Shown: piece after piece, positions 1-9,439 of the stretch
Position numbering within the stretch: the stretch's first letter is position 1
Layout of the letters: each line of letters begins with the position of its first letter
Assembly (NCBI GenBank): GCA_946061315.1
Contig: CAMGRB010000004.1
Span: 1-16,802, forward strand
Direction: 5' to 3'
DNA length: 16,802 nucleotides
DNA from: an uncultured Clostridia bacterium
GTDB lineage: Bacteria; Bacillota; Clostridia; Oscillospirales; CAG-272
Position numbers and translations under genes: made by a program
The notes under the pieces: model-generated
Databases searched by the model: none
The model's input: only the letters and a program-made list of their open reading frames with translations
Told to the model about the DNA's origin: nothing

Positions 1-1
1 C

Positions 2-1387
2 AGTAATGATCTTGAAGGAATACGCTCCTGTATTATCGAAGCCTTCTTAAAAACCCATTCCGACACGGCGGTAAATTTATGGTTTGGAGATATAAAGCTT
101 ATCTCGATAGACGAAAGGGAAGCGGTCTTCGTTTCTCCCACCGACGTAAAGAAAAATATAATAATGAAAAAGTTCTCAAAAGAGCTTGAGGATTGCCTTG
201 AAAACATTCTCGGCTTCAGGGTCGAGGTCATCGTTTATTCGAGCGAGCACGGCGAGGTGGATCTTTCCGCCGGAAACATTGAAAATTTCAAGAAGATCGA
301 GCACGGTGAAACTGTCTATTCAAAGGACGGCTCAAAAATAGATATTCCCGGCGATTACAGGTCGGAATACACGTTTGAAAACTTTATAGTCGGCTCATCG
401 AATAAGTTTGCGTTTGCCATGGCGACGGCAATAGCGGTAAAGGACTACGACCACCCCGAAAAAAAGAACACCTACAATCCGCTTTTTATATACGGTCCGA
501 GCGGCGTCGGTAAAACTCACCTTCTTTACGCGATAACAAACAGTATATCCCATTCCTATCCCGACAAAAAGATAACCTACGTAAAAGGCGAGGAATTTAC
601 CAACCAGCTAATTGACTCACTCCAGAAAAAGACGAATATACAGTTCCGTGAAAAATACAGAAAATCCGACGTACTGTTAATAGACGATATTCAGTTTGTC
701 GCCGGGCGCATATCAACGCAGGAGGAGCTTTTCAACACCTTCAACGCAATATACGAGGACAACAAACAGATAATTTTAACCTCCGACCGTTCCCCCAACG
801 AGATGAAAACTCTTGAGGACAGGCTCCGCACGAGATTTATGTCGGGAATTATATGCGATATACAGCTTCCCGATTTTGACCTGAGGCTTGCAATTCTTCA
901 ACAAAAGGCAAAGCAGAACAATCTGTTCTTACCGCCCGACGTTTTGAGGTTTCTTGCCGAAAACATAACGACCTCCATAAGACAGCTTGAGGGAGTTATC
1001 AAAAAGCTCGGTGCAATTCAGCTCCTCGAGGGCGGCGAGCTGAATATAGAAAGAGTTAAAAACGCCGTAAAGGAATTTATCCCGATAAAAGAGTCCGACA
1101 CGCAAAAGATGGACAACATCATATTTGCCGTATCGAAAAAGTTCGGAGTTACGAGGGACGATATTTTATCGAGCAAGAGAAACAAGGAAGTGGCAATAGC
1201 CCGCCACGTTTGCGTATATATCGCAAGGACGACGACGTCGCTCTCGCAGGCGCAGGTCGGCAAGGCGTTAAACAGGGACAGAACGACGGTTATTTCAAGT
1301 GAAAACTTCGTAAAGGAAGAAATGGAAAAAGACTCGTCGTTTGCAATGGAAGTAAAAGAAGCGATAAGAGAGGTAAACGGTCAGTAA
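2..1387 (+). CDS. dnaA: Chromosomal replication initiator DnaA (5'-partial)
   Basis: AAA+ initiator that binds DnaA boxes and melts oriC. The reading frame is open from base 2, and translated residues 1-80 (for example AVNLWFGDIK) are domain I, so the internal ATG at 164 is not the start; the true start lies a few codons left of the window. Numbered from base 2, Walker A GPSGVGKTH is at about 165-173, Walker B LLIDDIQF at about 225, sensor 1 LTSDRSPNEM at about 259, the arginine-finger region RLRTRF at about 274, and sensor 2 SIRQLEG at about 325. The linker between domains I and III is short. The C-terminal domain IV holds the helix-turn-helix and signature, but the usual RDHTTV reads RDRTTV (Arg codon 1280-1282). 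It is followed directly by oriC and dnaN, the standard Firmicute order. Identity is certain; only the first residues are missing. Confidence 0.98.
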   Translation, partial: SNDLEGIRSCIIEAFLKTHSDTAVNLWFGDIKLISIDEREAVFVSPTDVKKNIIMKKFSKELEDCLENILGFRVEVIVYSSEHGEVDLSAGNIENFKKIEHGETVYSKDGSKIDIPGDYRSEYTFENFIVGSSNKFAFAMATAIAVKDYDHPEKKNTYNPLFIYGPSGVGKTHLLYAITNSISHSYPDKKITYVKGEEFTNQLIDSLQKKTNIQFREKYRKSDVLLIDDIQFVAGRISTQEELFNTFNAIYEDNKQIILTSDRSPNEMKTLEDRLRTRFMSGIICDIQLPDFDLRLAILQQKAKQNNLFLPPDVLRFLAENITTSIRQLEGVIKKLGAIQLLEGGELNIERVKNAVKEFIPIKESDTQKMDNIIFAVSKKFGVTRDDILSSKRNKEVAIARHVCVYIARTTTSLSQAQVGKALNRDRTTVISSENFVKEEMEKDSSFAMEVKEAIREVNGQ

Positions 1388-1406
1388 GCTTCTTTTTGAA
1401 AACGAC

Positions 1407-1426
1407 TTTTTCACATTTTATCAACA
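1407..1426 (+). promoter_or_regulatory. Two adjacent DnaA-box-like 9-mers
   Basis: TTTTTCACA (1407-1415) fits the relaxed TTWTNCACA consensus. TTATCAACA (1418-1426) differs from TTATCCACA at one base. Both lie just after the dnaA stop and point the same way. Confidence 0.6.
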
Positions 1427-1478
1427 TAAGGGTTTTTCTTTGTGCTATAAGCGTTTTCAGGGTTTTTCCTCATCCTAC

Positions 1479-1487
1479 TTTTCCACC
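1479..1487 (+). promoter_or_regulatory. DnaA-box-like site TTTTCCACC
   Basis: It matches the consensus TTWTCCACA except for the last base, which is C. TGTTGATTT follows immediately (1488-1496), whose complement AAATCAACA resembles the 3' half of a box on the other strand. Confidence 0.5.
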
Positions 1488-1551
1488 TGTTGATTTAAGG
1501 TTGAAAAACTTCGGTAATTTCAAGAAAAACCGAGGCAAATGCCTAAAATAT

Positions 1552-1560
1552 TTTTCCACT
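1552..1560 (+). promoter_or_regulatory. DnaA-box-like site TTTTCCACT
   Basis: It has the same core as the sites at 1479 and 1627, with T replacing the consensus final A. Recurrence of an identical variant in one origin suggests a real binding site. Confidence 0.5.
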
Positions 1561-1626
1561 TTTTATTAACGTTTTCAAGTTGATATTTTTAACGTAAAAA
1601 TTCAGCGTTTTCGGGGGTTTAGCGAC

Positions 1627-1635
1627 TTTTCCACT
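1627..1635 (+). promoter_or_regulatory. Trio-proximal DnaA box TTTTCCACT
   Basis: It is identical to the 9-mer at 1552-1560 and lies 13 bases before the DnaA-trio array, across a GC-rich spacer. That is the position of the trio-proximal box in the B. subtilis origin, from which DnaA loads onto single strand. Confidence 0.6.
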
Positions 1636-1648
1636 TTTTCGTCGCCCC

Positions 1649-1666
1649 CTACTACTACTGCTACTA
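1649..1666 (-). promoter_or_regulatory. DnaA-trio array of oriC
   Basis: Six consecutive trinucleotides read CTA CTA CTA CTG CTA CTA on the top strand, which is 3'-GAT-5' repeated (one GAC) on the bottom strand. This is the DnaA-trio motif bound by DnaA filaments on single-stranded DNA during unwinding. It sits between a GC-rich spacer downstream of a DnaA box and an AT-rich stretch, in the expected order. Confidence 0.85.
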
Positions 1667-1706
1667 AAAAAGAGATATTTAATTTATTAAAAGAATTAAT
1701 AAGAAA
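1665..1706. promoter_or_regulatory. AT-rich DNA unwinding element
   Basis: About 42 bases almost without G or C directly follow the DnaA trios and end just before the dnaN ribosome binding site (GGGAGGG, 1708-1714). Composition and position suit the initial melting site. The same bases must also serve as the dnaN 5' leader. Confidence 0.65.
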
Positions 1707-1720
1707 AGGGAGGGCTTTTT

Positions 1721-2869
1721 ATGATAGCCGTTTTTGACAAGGACGTTCTTTTATCCGCTCTTATCCCCGCTATGTACACGGTATCGGGGAAAAACACAAT
1801 GCCGTCAATCGAGGGAATACACTTAACGTGCAATTATGACGAAAAGTGTATGATACAGTCCTACGATCTTGAAAAGGGAATGAGGACTTATATAGACTGC
1901 GAGGTCGAGGAGGAGGGCGTTTGCATAATAAACGCACAAAAGCTCCTTCAGATAGTAAAGGCCATGCCCGAGGGAAAGATGAAAATTTCCGTTGACGAAT
2001 CTTATAAAACGGTAATTGAAGCGGGTCTTTCTCACTTTGAAATAAAGGCGCTGCCGGGTAACGATTTTCCGTCGCTGCCCGAGCTTATGGGAGATAAGGG
2101 CTTTCTTATTCCGCAGTATCTTTTCAGAAACATAGTCAATAAAATATTCTTTGCCGTAGGACAAAACGATTCAAGGCCGGTTTTCAACGGTGCGTTTTTC
2201 AAGATAAGCGGTGACGAGCTTACCGCCGTCGCCTGTGACGGCAACCGCCTTGCAATAAGCGAAACAAAGGCGGAGCTTGTAAACAAAAGCAGAGATACCT
2301 CGTCGTCTTTGAGCGTAAAGTTTATAGTTCCCGGTAAGACCCTCTCCGAAATACTCAAAATGGTAAAGGACACCGAGGAGGATATGGAAATACGTCTTAT
2401 GAGAAGATACGTCATATTCAAAATAGGCGCGTTCGTATTTTTCTCAAAGATAATAGATTCCGAGTATATAGACTACAACAGAATTTTGCCGAAAACTCAC
2501 ATGATAGAAACCACCGTCAAATCACAGGAATTAAGGAGTGCGCTTGAGAGGAGCTCACTTATAGTCGAGGACAGGCTTGCGGGCACTATCCGTTCCTACG
2601 TCAAGTTTACGATAGACGATAAGTTTTCAATTTCCACAACCTCGGCAAACGGCAACGTTTTCGACGAGGTAGAGATGAAAAAAGAGGGAACGTCCGAGAT
2701 AACCATAGGCTTCAACTGCAGATTTTTGCTTGACGCATTAAAGGTTTGCCCCGACGGTGACGTAAAACTGTCTTTTGTAAATCCCTTGATGGGCGTTACG
2801 ATAGAGCCTCTTGACACAAAGGACGGCAAAACGACCTACTTCGTAATGCCGGTAAGAATGAACAACTGA
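1721..2869 (+). CDS. dnaN: DNA polymerase III beta subunit (sliding clamp)
   Basis: It forms the ring-shaped homodimeric clamp that tethers the replicative polymerase and many repair proteins to DNA. The 382 residues match the usual length and divide into three clamp folds of about 125 residues each. Recognisable landmarks are the NDFPSLPEL segment near residue 115 that ends domain 1 and the C-terminal YFVMPVRM strand, the normal ending of bacterial clamps. The ATG is preceded by a strong GGGAGGG six bases upstream. The stop overlaps the recF start by one base (TGATG), so the two are translationally coupled. In Bacillus a small S4-domain gene (yaaA/rlbA) sits at this junction; none is present here. 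Confidence 0.98.
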   Translation: MIAVFDKDVLLSALIPAMYTVSGKNTMPSIEGIHLTCNYDEKCMIQSYDLEKGMRTYIDCEVEEEGVCIINAQKLLQIVKAMPEGKMKISVDESYKTVIEAGLSHFEIKALPGNDFPSLPELMGDKGFLIPQYLFRNIVNKIFFAVGQNDSRPVFNGAFFKISGDELTAVACDGNRLAISETKAELVNKSRDTSSSLSVKFIVPGKTLSEILKMVKDTEEDMEIRLMRRYVIFKIGAFVFFSKIIDSEYIDYNRILPKTHMIETTVKSQELRSALERSSLIVEDRLAGTIRSYVKFTIDDKFSISTTSANGNVFDEVEMKKEGTSEITIGFNCRFLLDALKVCPDGDVKLSFVNPLMGVTIEPLDTKDGKTTYFVMPVRMNN

Positions 2870-4017
2870 TGAAAATAAAGAAAGTCGAATTTACCGATTT
2901 TCGCAATATAGAAAGCGAAGAAATATCTTTTTCGGACGGTATAAACGTTATATGGGGAGAAAATGCCCAGGGGAAAACGAATATCGTTGAGGGAATATAT
3001 CTTTTTGCAAGGGGCAAGGGCTTCCGCGCCGCAAAGGATAAGGAGCTTATAAGGTTCGGCAAGGATATATCGTACGTAAAGCTCTTTTTTGAAAAGGGCG
3101 GCACCGACACCGAAATGGGCGCCGAGATACAGAAGACCTCGAAAAAGATCTTTTATAAAAACAGAGTAAGGGCGGAGCGTATTTCCGATATAATAGGAGA
3201 TTTCCGCGCGGTGCTTTTCTGCCCGTCACATCTCGGGATAATAAACGACTCTCCTTCGGTTAGGCGCAGATTTCTGGACGTTGCAATATCACAGCTGAAG
3301 CCCGTTTATATAAAAATGCTCTCGCGATACAATACGGTAATGGAGCAGCGAAACGCGATACTTAAAATGTCGCCCGAGGCAAGAGAAAATTATAAGGATA
3401 TGCTTACGGTTTACTCCTCGCAGCTCGCCTCTCTTTGTGCCGATATTGCGCTTATGAGATACGAATACGTCAAAAAGCTCGATATCTGGGTAAAGAAATT
3501 CTTTTCGGAGATGACCTCGGGTAGTGAGGAGCCGAAAATAAAGTATGAGTCTGACGGGTGGCGCGAGGGTATAACGAAAGAGGCGGCAGAGAAAAAGTAT
3601 TTTTCTCTTCTTACCGAAAATATCGATAAGGAGATAAAGTACGGCGCAACTCTTTACGGAATCCACAAGGACGACCTTGAAACAGACTTAAACGGCAAGG
3701 ACGCAAGATATTACGCGTCGCAGGGGCAGACAAGATCATTTGCACTCGCCATGAAGCTTGCCGAGGGTGAGATAAGCAGGGAGGAAACGGGCGAATATCC
3801 CGTATTTCTGCTTGACGACGTCTTGTCCGAGCTTGACAGGTCGAGGAAAAAATATATCCTCTCAAATATAAGTGACCGTCAGGTCATCATAACCTGTTGT
3901 GAGAAATCGCTTTTCTGCGCGTCAAAGGACGTCTTTTTCGTCAATATAGAGGGCGGCAGGGTAAAGTATCCGAGGAGGAGAAAAACGCAGCAAAAAACCG
4001 CTTCCGAAAAGGCATGA
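2869..4017 (+). CDS. recF: DNA replication and repair protein RecF
   Basis: SMC-like ATPase that helps load RecA onto gapped DNA at stalled forks. The protein has 382 residues. Visible motifs are Walker A GENAQGKTN at residues 30-38, the ABC-type signature SQGQTRS at 284-290, and Walker B LLDDVLSELD at 314-323, in the family order. The region after Walker B reads ITCCEKS, where relatives usually have an ITTT-like strand; this is a minor variation. The start codon overlaps the dnaN stop by one base and there is no independent strong ribosome binding site, so expression is probably coupled to dnaN. It is followed four bases later by remB. Confidence 0.97.
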   Translation: MKIKKVEFTDFRNIESEEISFSDGINVIWGENAQGKTNIVEGIYLFARGKGFRAAKDKELIRFGKDISYVKLFFEKGGTDTEMGAEIQKTSKKIFYKNRVRAERISDIIGDFRAVLFCPSHLGIINDSPSVRRRFLDVAISQLKPVYIKMLSRYNTVMEQRNAILKMSPEARENYKDMLTVYSSQLASLCADIALMRYEYVKKLDIWVKKFFSEMTSGSEEPKIKYESDGWREGITKEAAEKKYFSLLTENIDKEIKYGATLYGIHKDDLETDLNGKDARYYASQGQTRSFALAMKLAEGEISREETGEYPVFLLDDVLSELDRSRKKYILSNISDRQVIITCCEKSLFCASKDVFFVNIEGGRVKYPRRRKTQQKTASEKA

Positions 4018-4021
4018 TAAA

Positions 4022-4249
4022 ATGTATATTTATATAGGAAAAAACACCGTTATAAGAAAAAAGAATATTATCGCCGCGTTTGACCTCGACTCCTCGACGG
4101 TGTCGGTATATACGAGAAAATTTCTCGCAAAAGCCGAAAAAGAGGGCAGGGTCGAGTTGCTTTGCGACGATATACCAAAATCGTTTATTATAACCGACGG
4201 GGGAAAAATATATCTCTCTCCGTTCAATACGTCGGTTTACAGGCAGTAA
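4022..4249 (+). CDS. remB: RemB-like small regulator (YaaB/DUF370 family)
   Basis: Small protein of 75 residues lying between recF and gyrB, where Bacillus subtilis has remB (yaaB). It begins MYIYIGKNTVIRKKNIIAAFDLD, with the family's glycine-containing first strand and F-D motif, and contains PKSFIITDGGKIYLSPFN near its end, matching the family's PKSIVVT...IYYSPLS pattern. In Bacillus the Rem proteins promote extracellular matrix gene expression; RemA is the well-characterised DNA binder and RemB's own mechanism is less clear. No helix-turn-helix is visible. The function in this organism is inferred from family and position only. There is no strong ribosome binding site, so it is likely read through from recF. 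Confidence 0.88.
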   Translation: MYIYIGKNTVIRKKNIIAAFDLDSSTVSVYTRKFLAKAEKEGRVELLCDDIPKSFIITDGGKIYLSPFNTSVYRQ

Positions 4250-4270
4250 AACAAAAGCATTTCAAAGTGA

Positions 4271-6202
<1,932 letters not shown>

Positions 6203-6216
6203 GGAGAGTAACGGAA

Positions 6217-8790
6217 ATGAGTGAAAATATAGATCACAGCAATCTCGACTATGAAAACGTCGAACAGATGATAGTCGGGCGTACCGTGGAATCGAGAGTG
6301 CCGGAGGCGTTTCTCGAATATTCCATGAGCGTTATAGTAAGCCGTGCGCTCCCCGACGTGCGTGACGGTATGAAGCCCGGTCAGAGAAGGGTCATGTACG
6401 CAATGTACGAGGATCACCTGACAAGCGACAAGCCGTTTCGTAAATCCGCAACCACGGTAGGTAACGTTTTAGGTAGATACCATCCGCACGGCGACCAGTC
6501 CGTTTACGGCACGCTCGTCCGTATGGCACAGCCGTTCTCGCTCCGCTATCCTCTGATAGACGGTCACGGTAACTTCGGTAACGTCGACGGTGACGGCGCT
6601 GCGGCTTACCGTTATACCGAGGCAAGAATGTCAAAGCTCGCAAACGAGCTTATGAGCGATATTGAAAAGGAAGTTGTCGATTTTGTACCCAACTTCGACA
6701 ATAGCCGCAAGGAGCCCGTCGTTCTCCCGACGAGATTTCCGAACCTTCTCGTAAACGGAAGCGTGGGAATTGCCGTCGGTATGGCGACCAATATTCCCCC
6801 GCACAATCTCGGCGAGGTAATTGACGGCACCATATATCTTATGGAAAACCCGGAGTGCACGGTTGCCGACCTTATGAACTTCATAAAAGGACCCGATTTC
6901 CCGACCTACGCCACAATTTACGGCAGAAAAGGCATAGTTGACGCTTACACAACGGGAAAAGGCAGAATAACCGTTCGCTCCAAGGCAAGAATAGAAGAAG
7001 AACACAGAAGAATTGTCATAACCGAAATACCGTACATGGTAAACAAGAGTATGCTTGTAAAATCCATAGCCGATCTCGTTAAGGACAAGCGCGTTGAGGG
7101 CATCACCGATATGCGTGACGAGAGTGGACGCCACGGTATGAGAATAGTTATAGAGTACAAAAAGGACGCAAACCCGCAAATAATCTTAAACCAGCTCTAT
7201 AAAAATACACAGCTTCAGGACACCTGCGCCGTAAATATGCTCGCGCTCGTAAACGGCGAGCCGAAGATACTCGGACTTAAAGACCTTCTTAACAATTATA
7301 TTTCCTTCCAGGAGGACGTAATTTTAAGGAGAACGAAGTTCGACAAGGCAAAGGCAGAGGCGGAGGCGCACATTTTCGAGGGCTACAAGATAGCGATAGA
7401 TAATATCGATGAGGTAATTTCGATAATCCGCTCCTCCGAGAGCACACCCGTTGCAAAGGAAAACCTCAAAGTAAGGTTTGCTCTTTCCGACGAGCAGGCG
7501 CAAGCCATTGTCGATATGACCCTCGGCAGACTCTCCGGTCTTGAAAGACAAAAGGTTGAGGACCGTTTGGCAAAGCTCTACGCGCTCATATCGGAGCTTA
7601 ACGACATTCTTTCAAACGAGTACAGAATAAAAGAGATAATAAAGGAAGAAATGCTTGAGATAAAGCGCAAGTATGCCGACGAGAGAAGGACGGAAATAAC
7701 CGACAACGTTGACGACATCGACATTGAGGACCTTATCGAAAGACACAACTGCGTAATAACTCTTACAAACGCAGGATATATAAAGAGATTGCCTGCCGAC
7801 ACCTATTCCGCACAAAGACGCGGAGGCAAGGGACTTATCGGTATGGCGACCAAGGACGAGGACTATATAGAAAAGGTTCTCGCGTGTGACAGCCATTCGT
7901 ATCTGCTTATGTTCACCGACAGCGGCAAGATATTCGTAAGAAAGGCTTACAGAATACCCGAGGCGTCGAGAACGGCAAAAGGCTCCAACCTTATCAACAT
8001 AATCGAGATAGAAAAGGGCGAAAAAGTCACCGCCATGATATCCATAGAGGGCTTCAACGAGGGCGAGTACCTTACCATGCTCACAAGAAACGGCATAATA
8101 AAGAGGACCGCGCTCAAGGAGTACGAGTATCAGCGCAAGGGCGGTAAGATAGCGATAAATCTCGACGAGGGCGACAGCCTTATATTCGTAGGCCACACCG
8201 ACGGAACGAAGGATATTCTTTTAGCGACCAGAAACGGTCAGGGCGTAAGATTCAACGAAAATAAGGTAAGCGTTGTCGGCAGACTTGCAAGGGGCGTCAA
8301 AGCAGTCGATCTGAGAGGTGACGACGTCGTTTGCGGAGCCGTCATAGTCGATGATGAAAAGGACTTCTTGACCATAACCGAAAACGGCTTCGGCAAGAGA
8401 TGTAAGTTTGACGAGTTTGAGTCGCGCAACAGGGCGATAATGGGCGTAATAGCGCACAACCTCACCGATAAGACGGGCAAGCTTGCCGCTTGTGCCGCAG
8501 TTGACGACGGCGACGATATTATGGCAATAACCAATGAGGGAATAGTCATAAGGACAAGTGCAAGAGAGATACCGAGATACAGAAGAAGCACCTCGGGCGT
8601 CAAGGTAATGCGTCTTGACGAGGACAGCACCGTTGCCAACATAACGATAACTCCCGCCGAGGAGGAAGAACCCGAGGACGCACAAACGTCGGAGGGAACG
8701 GAAGTTACCGAAGTAACGGAAGCAACCGAAACAGCGGAAGCAACCGAAACAACGCCGACGGAGGAAACTCAAGGTAATAGTGAAGAGTGA
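6217..8790 (+). CDS. gyrA: DNA gyrase subunit A
   Basis: Cleavage and DNA-wrapping subunit of gyrase, 857 residues. Residues 25-500 form the winged-helix, tower and coiled-coil core, with the catalytic R132-Y133 in YRYTEAR. The GyrA box QRRGGKG at 533-539 identifies gyrase A rather than topoisomerase IV ParC, and the C-terminal domain repeats (for example ITLTNAGYIKR, LTMLTRNGIIKR, LLATRNGQGVR, AITNEGIVIR) form the wrapping pinwheel. In the quinolone-determining region the sequence is HPHGDQSVYGTLV: Gln94 and Gly98 replace the usual Ser/Thr and Asp/Glu (E. coli Ser83 and Asp87). The last 49 or so residues are an acidic Thr/Glu-rich tail. TAAGGAG overlapping the gyrB stop supplies the ribosome binding site. 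Confidence 0.98.
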   Translation: MSENIDHSNLDYENVEQMIVGRTVESRVPEAFLEYSMSVIVSRALPDVRDGMKPGQRRVMYAMYEDHLTSDKPFRKSATTVGNVLGRYHPHGDQSVYGTLVRMAQPFSLRYPLIDGHGNFGNVDGDGAAAYRYTEARMSKLANELMSDIEKEVVDFVPNFDNSRKEPVVLPTRFPNLLVNGSVGIAVGMATNIPPHNLGEVIDGTIYLMENPECTVADLMNFIKGPDFPTYATIYGRKGIVDAYTTGKGRITVRSKARIEEEHRRIVITEIPYMVNKSMLVKSIADLVKDKRVEGITDMRDESGRHGMRIVIEYKKDANPQIILNQLYKNTQLQDTCAVNMLALVNGEPKILGLKDLLNNYISFQEDVILRRTKFDKAKAEAEAHIFEGYKIAIDNIDEVISIIRSSESTPVAKENLKVRFALSDEQAQAIVDMTLGRLSGLERQKVEDRLAKLYALISELNDILSNEYRIKEIIKEEMLEIKRKYADERRTEITDNVDDIDIEDLIERHNCVITLTNAGYIKRLPADTYSAQRRGGKGLIGMATKDEDYIEKVLACDSHSYLLMFTDSGKIFVRKAYRIPEASRTAKGSNLINIIEIEKGEKVTAMISIEGFNEGEYLTMLTRNGIIKRTALKEYEYQRKGGKIAINLDEGDSLIFVGHTDGTKDILLATRNGQGVRFNENKVSVVGRLARGVKAVDLRGDDVVCGAVIVDDEKDFLTITENGFGKRCKFDEFESRNRAIMGVIAHNLTDKTGKLAACAAVDDGDDIMAITNEGIVIRTSAREIPRYRRSTSGVKVMRLDEDSTVANITITPAEEEEPEDAQTSEGTEVTEVTEATETAEATETTPTEETQGNSEE
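8717..8751 (+). repeat. 18-base tandem repeat in the gyrA tail
   Basis: A 17-base unit beginning CGGAAGCAACCGAA occurs at 8717-8733 and again at 8735-8751, in phase with the reading frame. Looser copies flank it. It encodes the repeating T-E-A-T-E tail of GyrA. Expansion or contraction by slippage would keep the frame. Confidence 0.8.
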
Positions 8791-8830
8791 AGAGGTAATA
8801 GGTCTTGAAGAGAGGAGGGCAACAGGCAAA

Positions 8831-9397
8831 ATGAAAAGAAAAATTTTATGCGTACTTACTGTATTCGTTGTTTTGCTTGCCCTCGCCACGCTCACGTCCT
8901 GCTCGGGCAAGGTGTCAGAGGAGGAGGCCGTCGCCGAGGTAACGAGGCTTGTTAAAGAATCCTATGAGTTAAACGTTATCTATTTCGGAGATGGGCTTCC
9001 GTATGAGGACGACGGAGATGAAAGAAATCTTTACGCACCCGTTGCAGAGGACGCCGCTTTTACAACAAAAGAAGCACTTACCTACAAAACAAGGACGGTA
9101 TTCTCAAAGGACTATGCCGCCTCGATGATAGAAACCGCATTTCAGGGTGGAGTAGCACCGAACGGCAGCACTCTTTATGCAAGATATATCGTTTCGAGCG
9201 ACGGTAAGCTTACCGTCTATAAAAACATAGAGGGAATAGAGAAAGAGGTAAACGAATACGATTATTCAACCGTAACGGTTACCAAAATATCAAAAAGATT
9301 TATAAAAGCAAATATAACGTCAACAGACGGCGATGTCGTCGAGGTAACACTTGTAAATCAGGACGGCGAGTGGCGCATCGACGACACAACGTGTTAA
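8831..9397 (+). CDS. Predicted lipoprotein of unknown function
   Basis: A 188-residue secreted lipoprotein that I do not recognise. It starts MKRKILCVLTVF, has a hydrophobic stretch to residue 21 and the lipobox LTSC with the lipidated Cys at 24, so it should be anchored on the outer face of the cell membrane. The in-frame GTG at 8780 lies inside the gyrA end and would bury the signal peptide, so the ATG at 8831 with upstream AGGAGG (8813-8818) is preferred. The mature part has an acidic helix (EEEAVAEVTRLV), an IYFGDGLPYEDDGD segment, and ends in alternating strands, VVEVTLVNQDGEWRIDD. That ending resembles small NTF2-like or cystatin-like folds, but this is a weak guess. Its place between gyrA and recA gives no functional hint beyond co-orientation. 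Confidence 0.88.
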   Translation: MKRKILCVLTVFVVLLALATLTSCSGKVSEEEAVAEVTRLVKESYELNVIYFGDGLPYEDDGDERNLYAPVAEDAAFTTKEALTYKTRTVFSKDYAASMIETAFQGGVAPNGSTLYARYIVSSDGKLTVYKNIEGIEKEVNEYDYSTVTVTKISKRFIKANITSTDGDVVEVTLVNQDGEWRIDDTTC

Positions 9398-9439
9398 AAA
9401 CAAAACCGCATATAAAACTTTTAAGTGGAGGATAATAAA

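Larger units (their letters stand above)
1388..1720 (+). other. oriC: Chromosomal replication origin (oriC) between dnaA and dnaN
   Basis: This 333-base gene-free stretch separates dnaA from dnaN, the usual oriC location in Firmicutes. Left to right it holds DnaA-box-like 9-mers (1407-1426, 1479-1487, 1552-1560, 1627-1635), a GC-rich spacer (about 1640-1648), a trinucleotide DnaA-trio run (1649-1666) and an AT-rich stretch (about 1665-1706). The top strand is strongly pyrimidine-rich up to 1666. CGTTTTC recurs at 1452, 1570 and 1606, and GGGTTTTTC occurs twice (about 1430 and 1460); their role is unknown. The order box, GC spacer, trios, AT-rich DNA matches the basal unwinding system described in Bacillus subtilis. 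The dnaN promoter probably also lies here, but I could not identify it with confidence. Confidence 0.9.

Noticed and set aside
164..1387. dnaA starting at the ATG at 164
   Set aside because: The same frame is open back to base 2 and those residues encode DnaA domain I, so this ATG is internal.
8780..8830. GTG at 8780 as lipoprotein start
   Set aside because: It would overlap gyrA and put a 17-residue charged extension before a normal lipoprotein signal peptide. The ATG at 8831 has its own AGGAGG.
7612..8910. Large minus-strand open frames opposite gyrA
   Set aside because: They are antisense to strongly conserved gyrA coding sequence. Their length follows from codon bias, and the proteins show only cysteine- and tyrosine-rich shadow composition.
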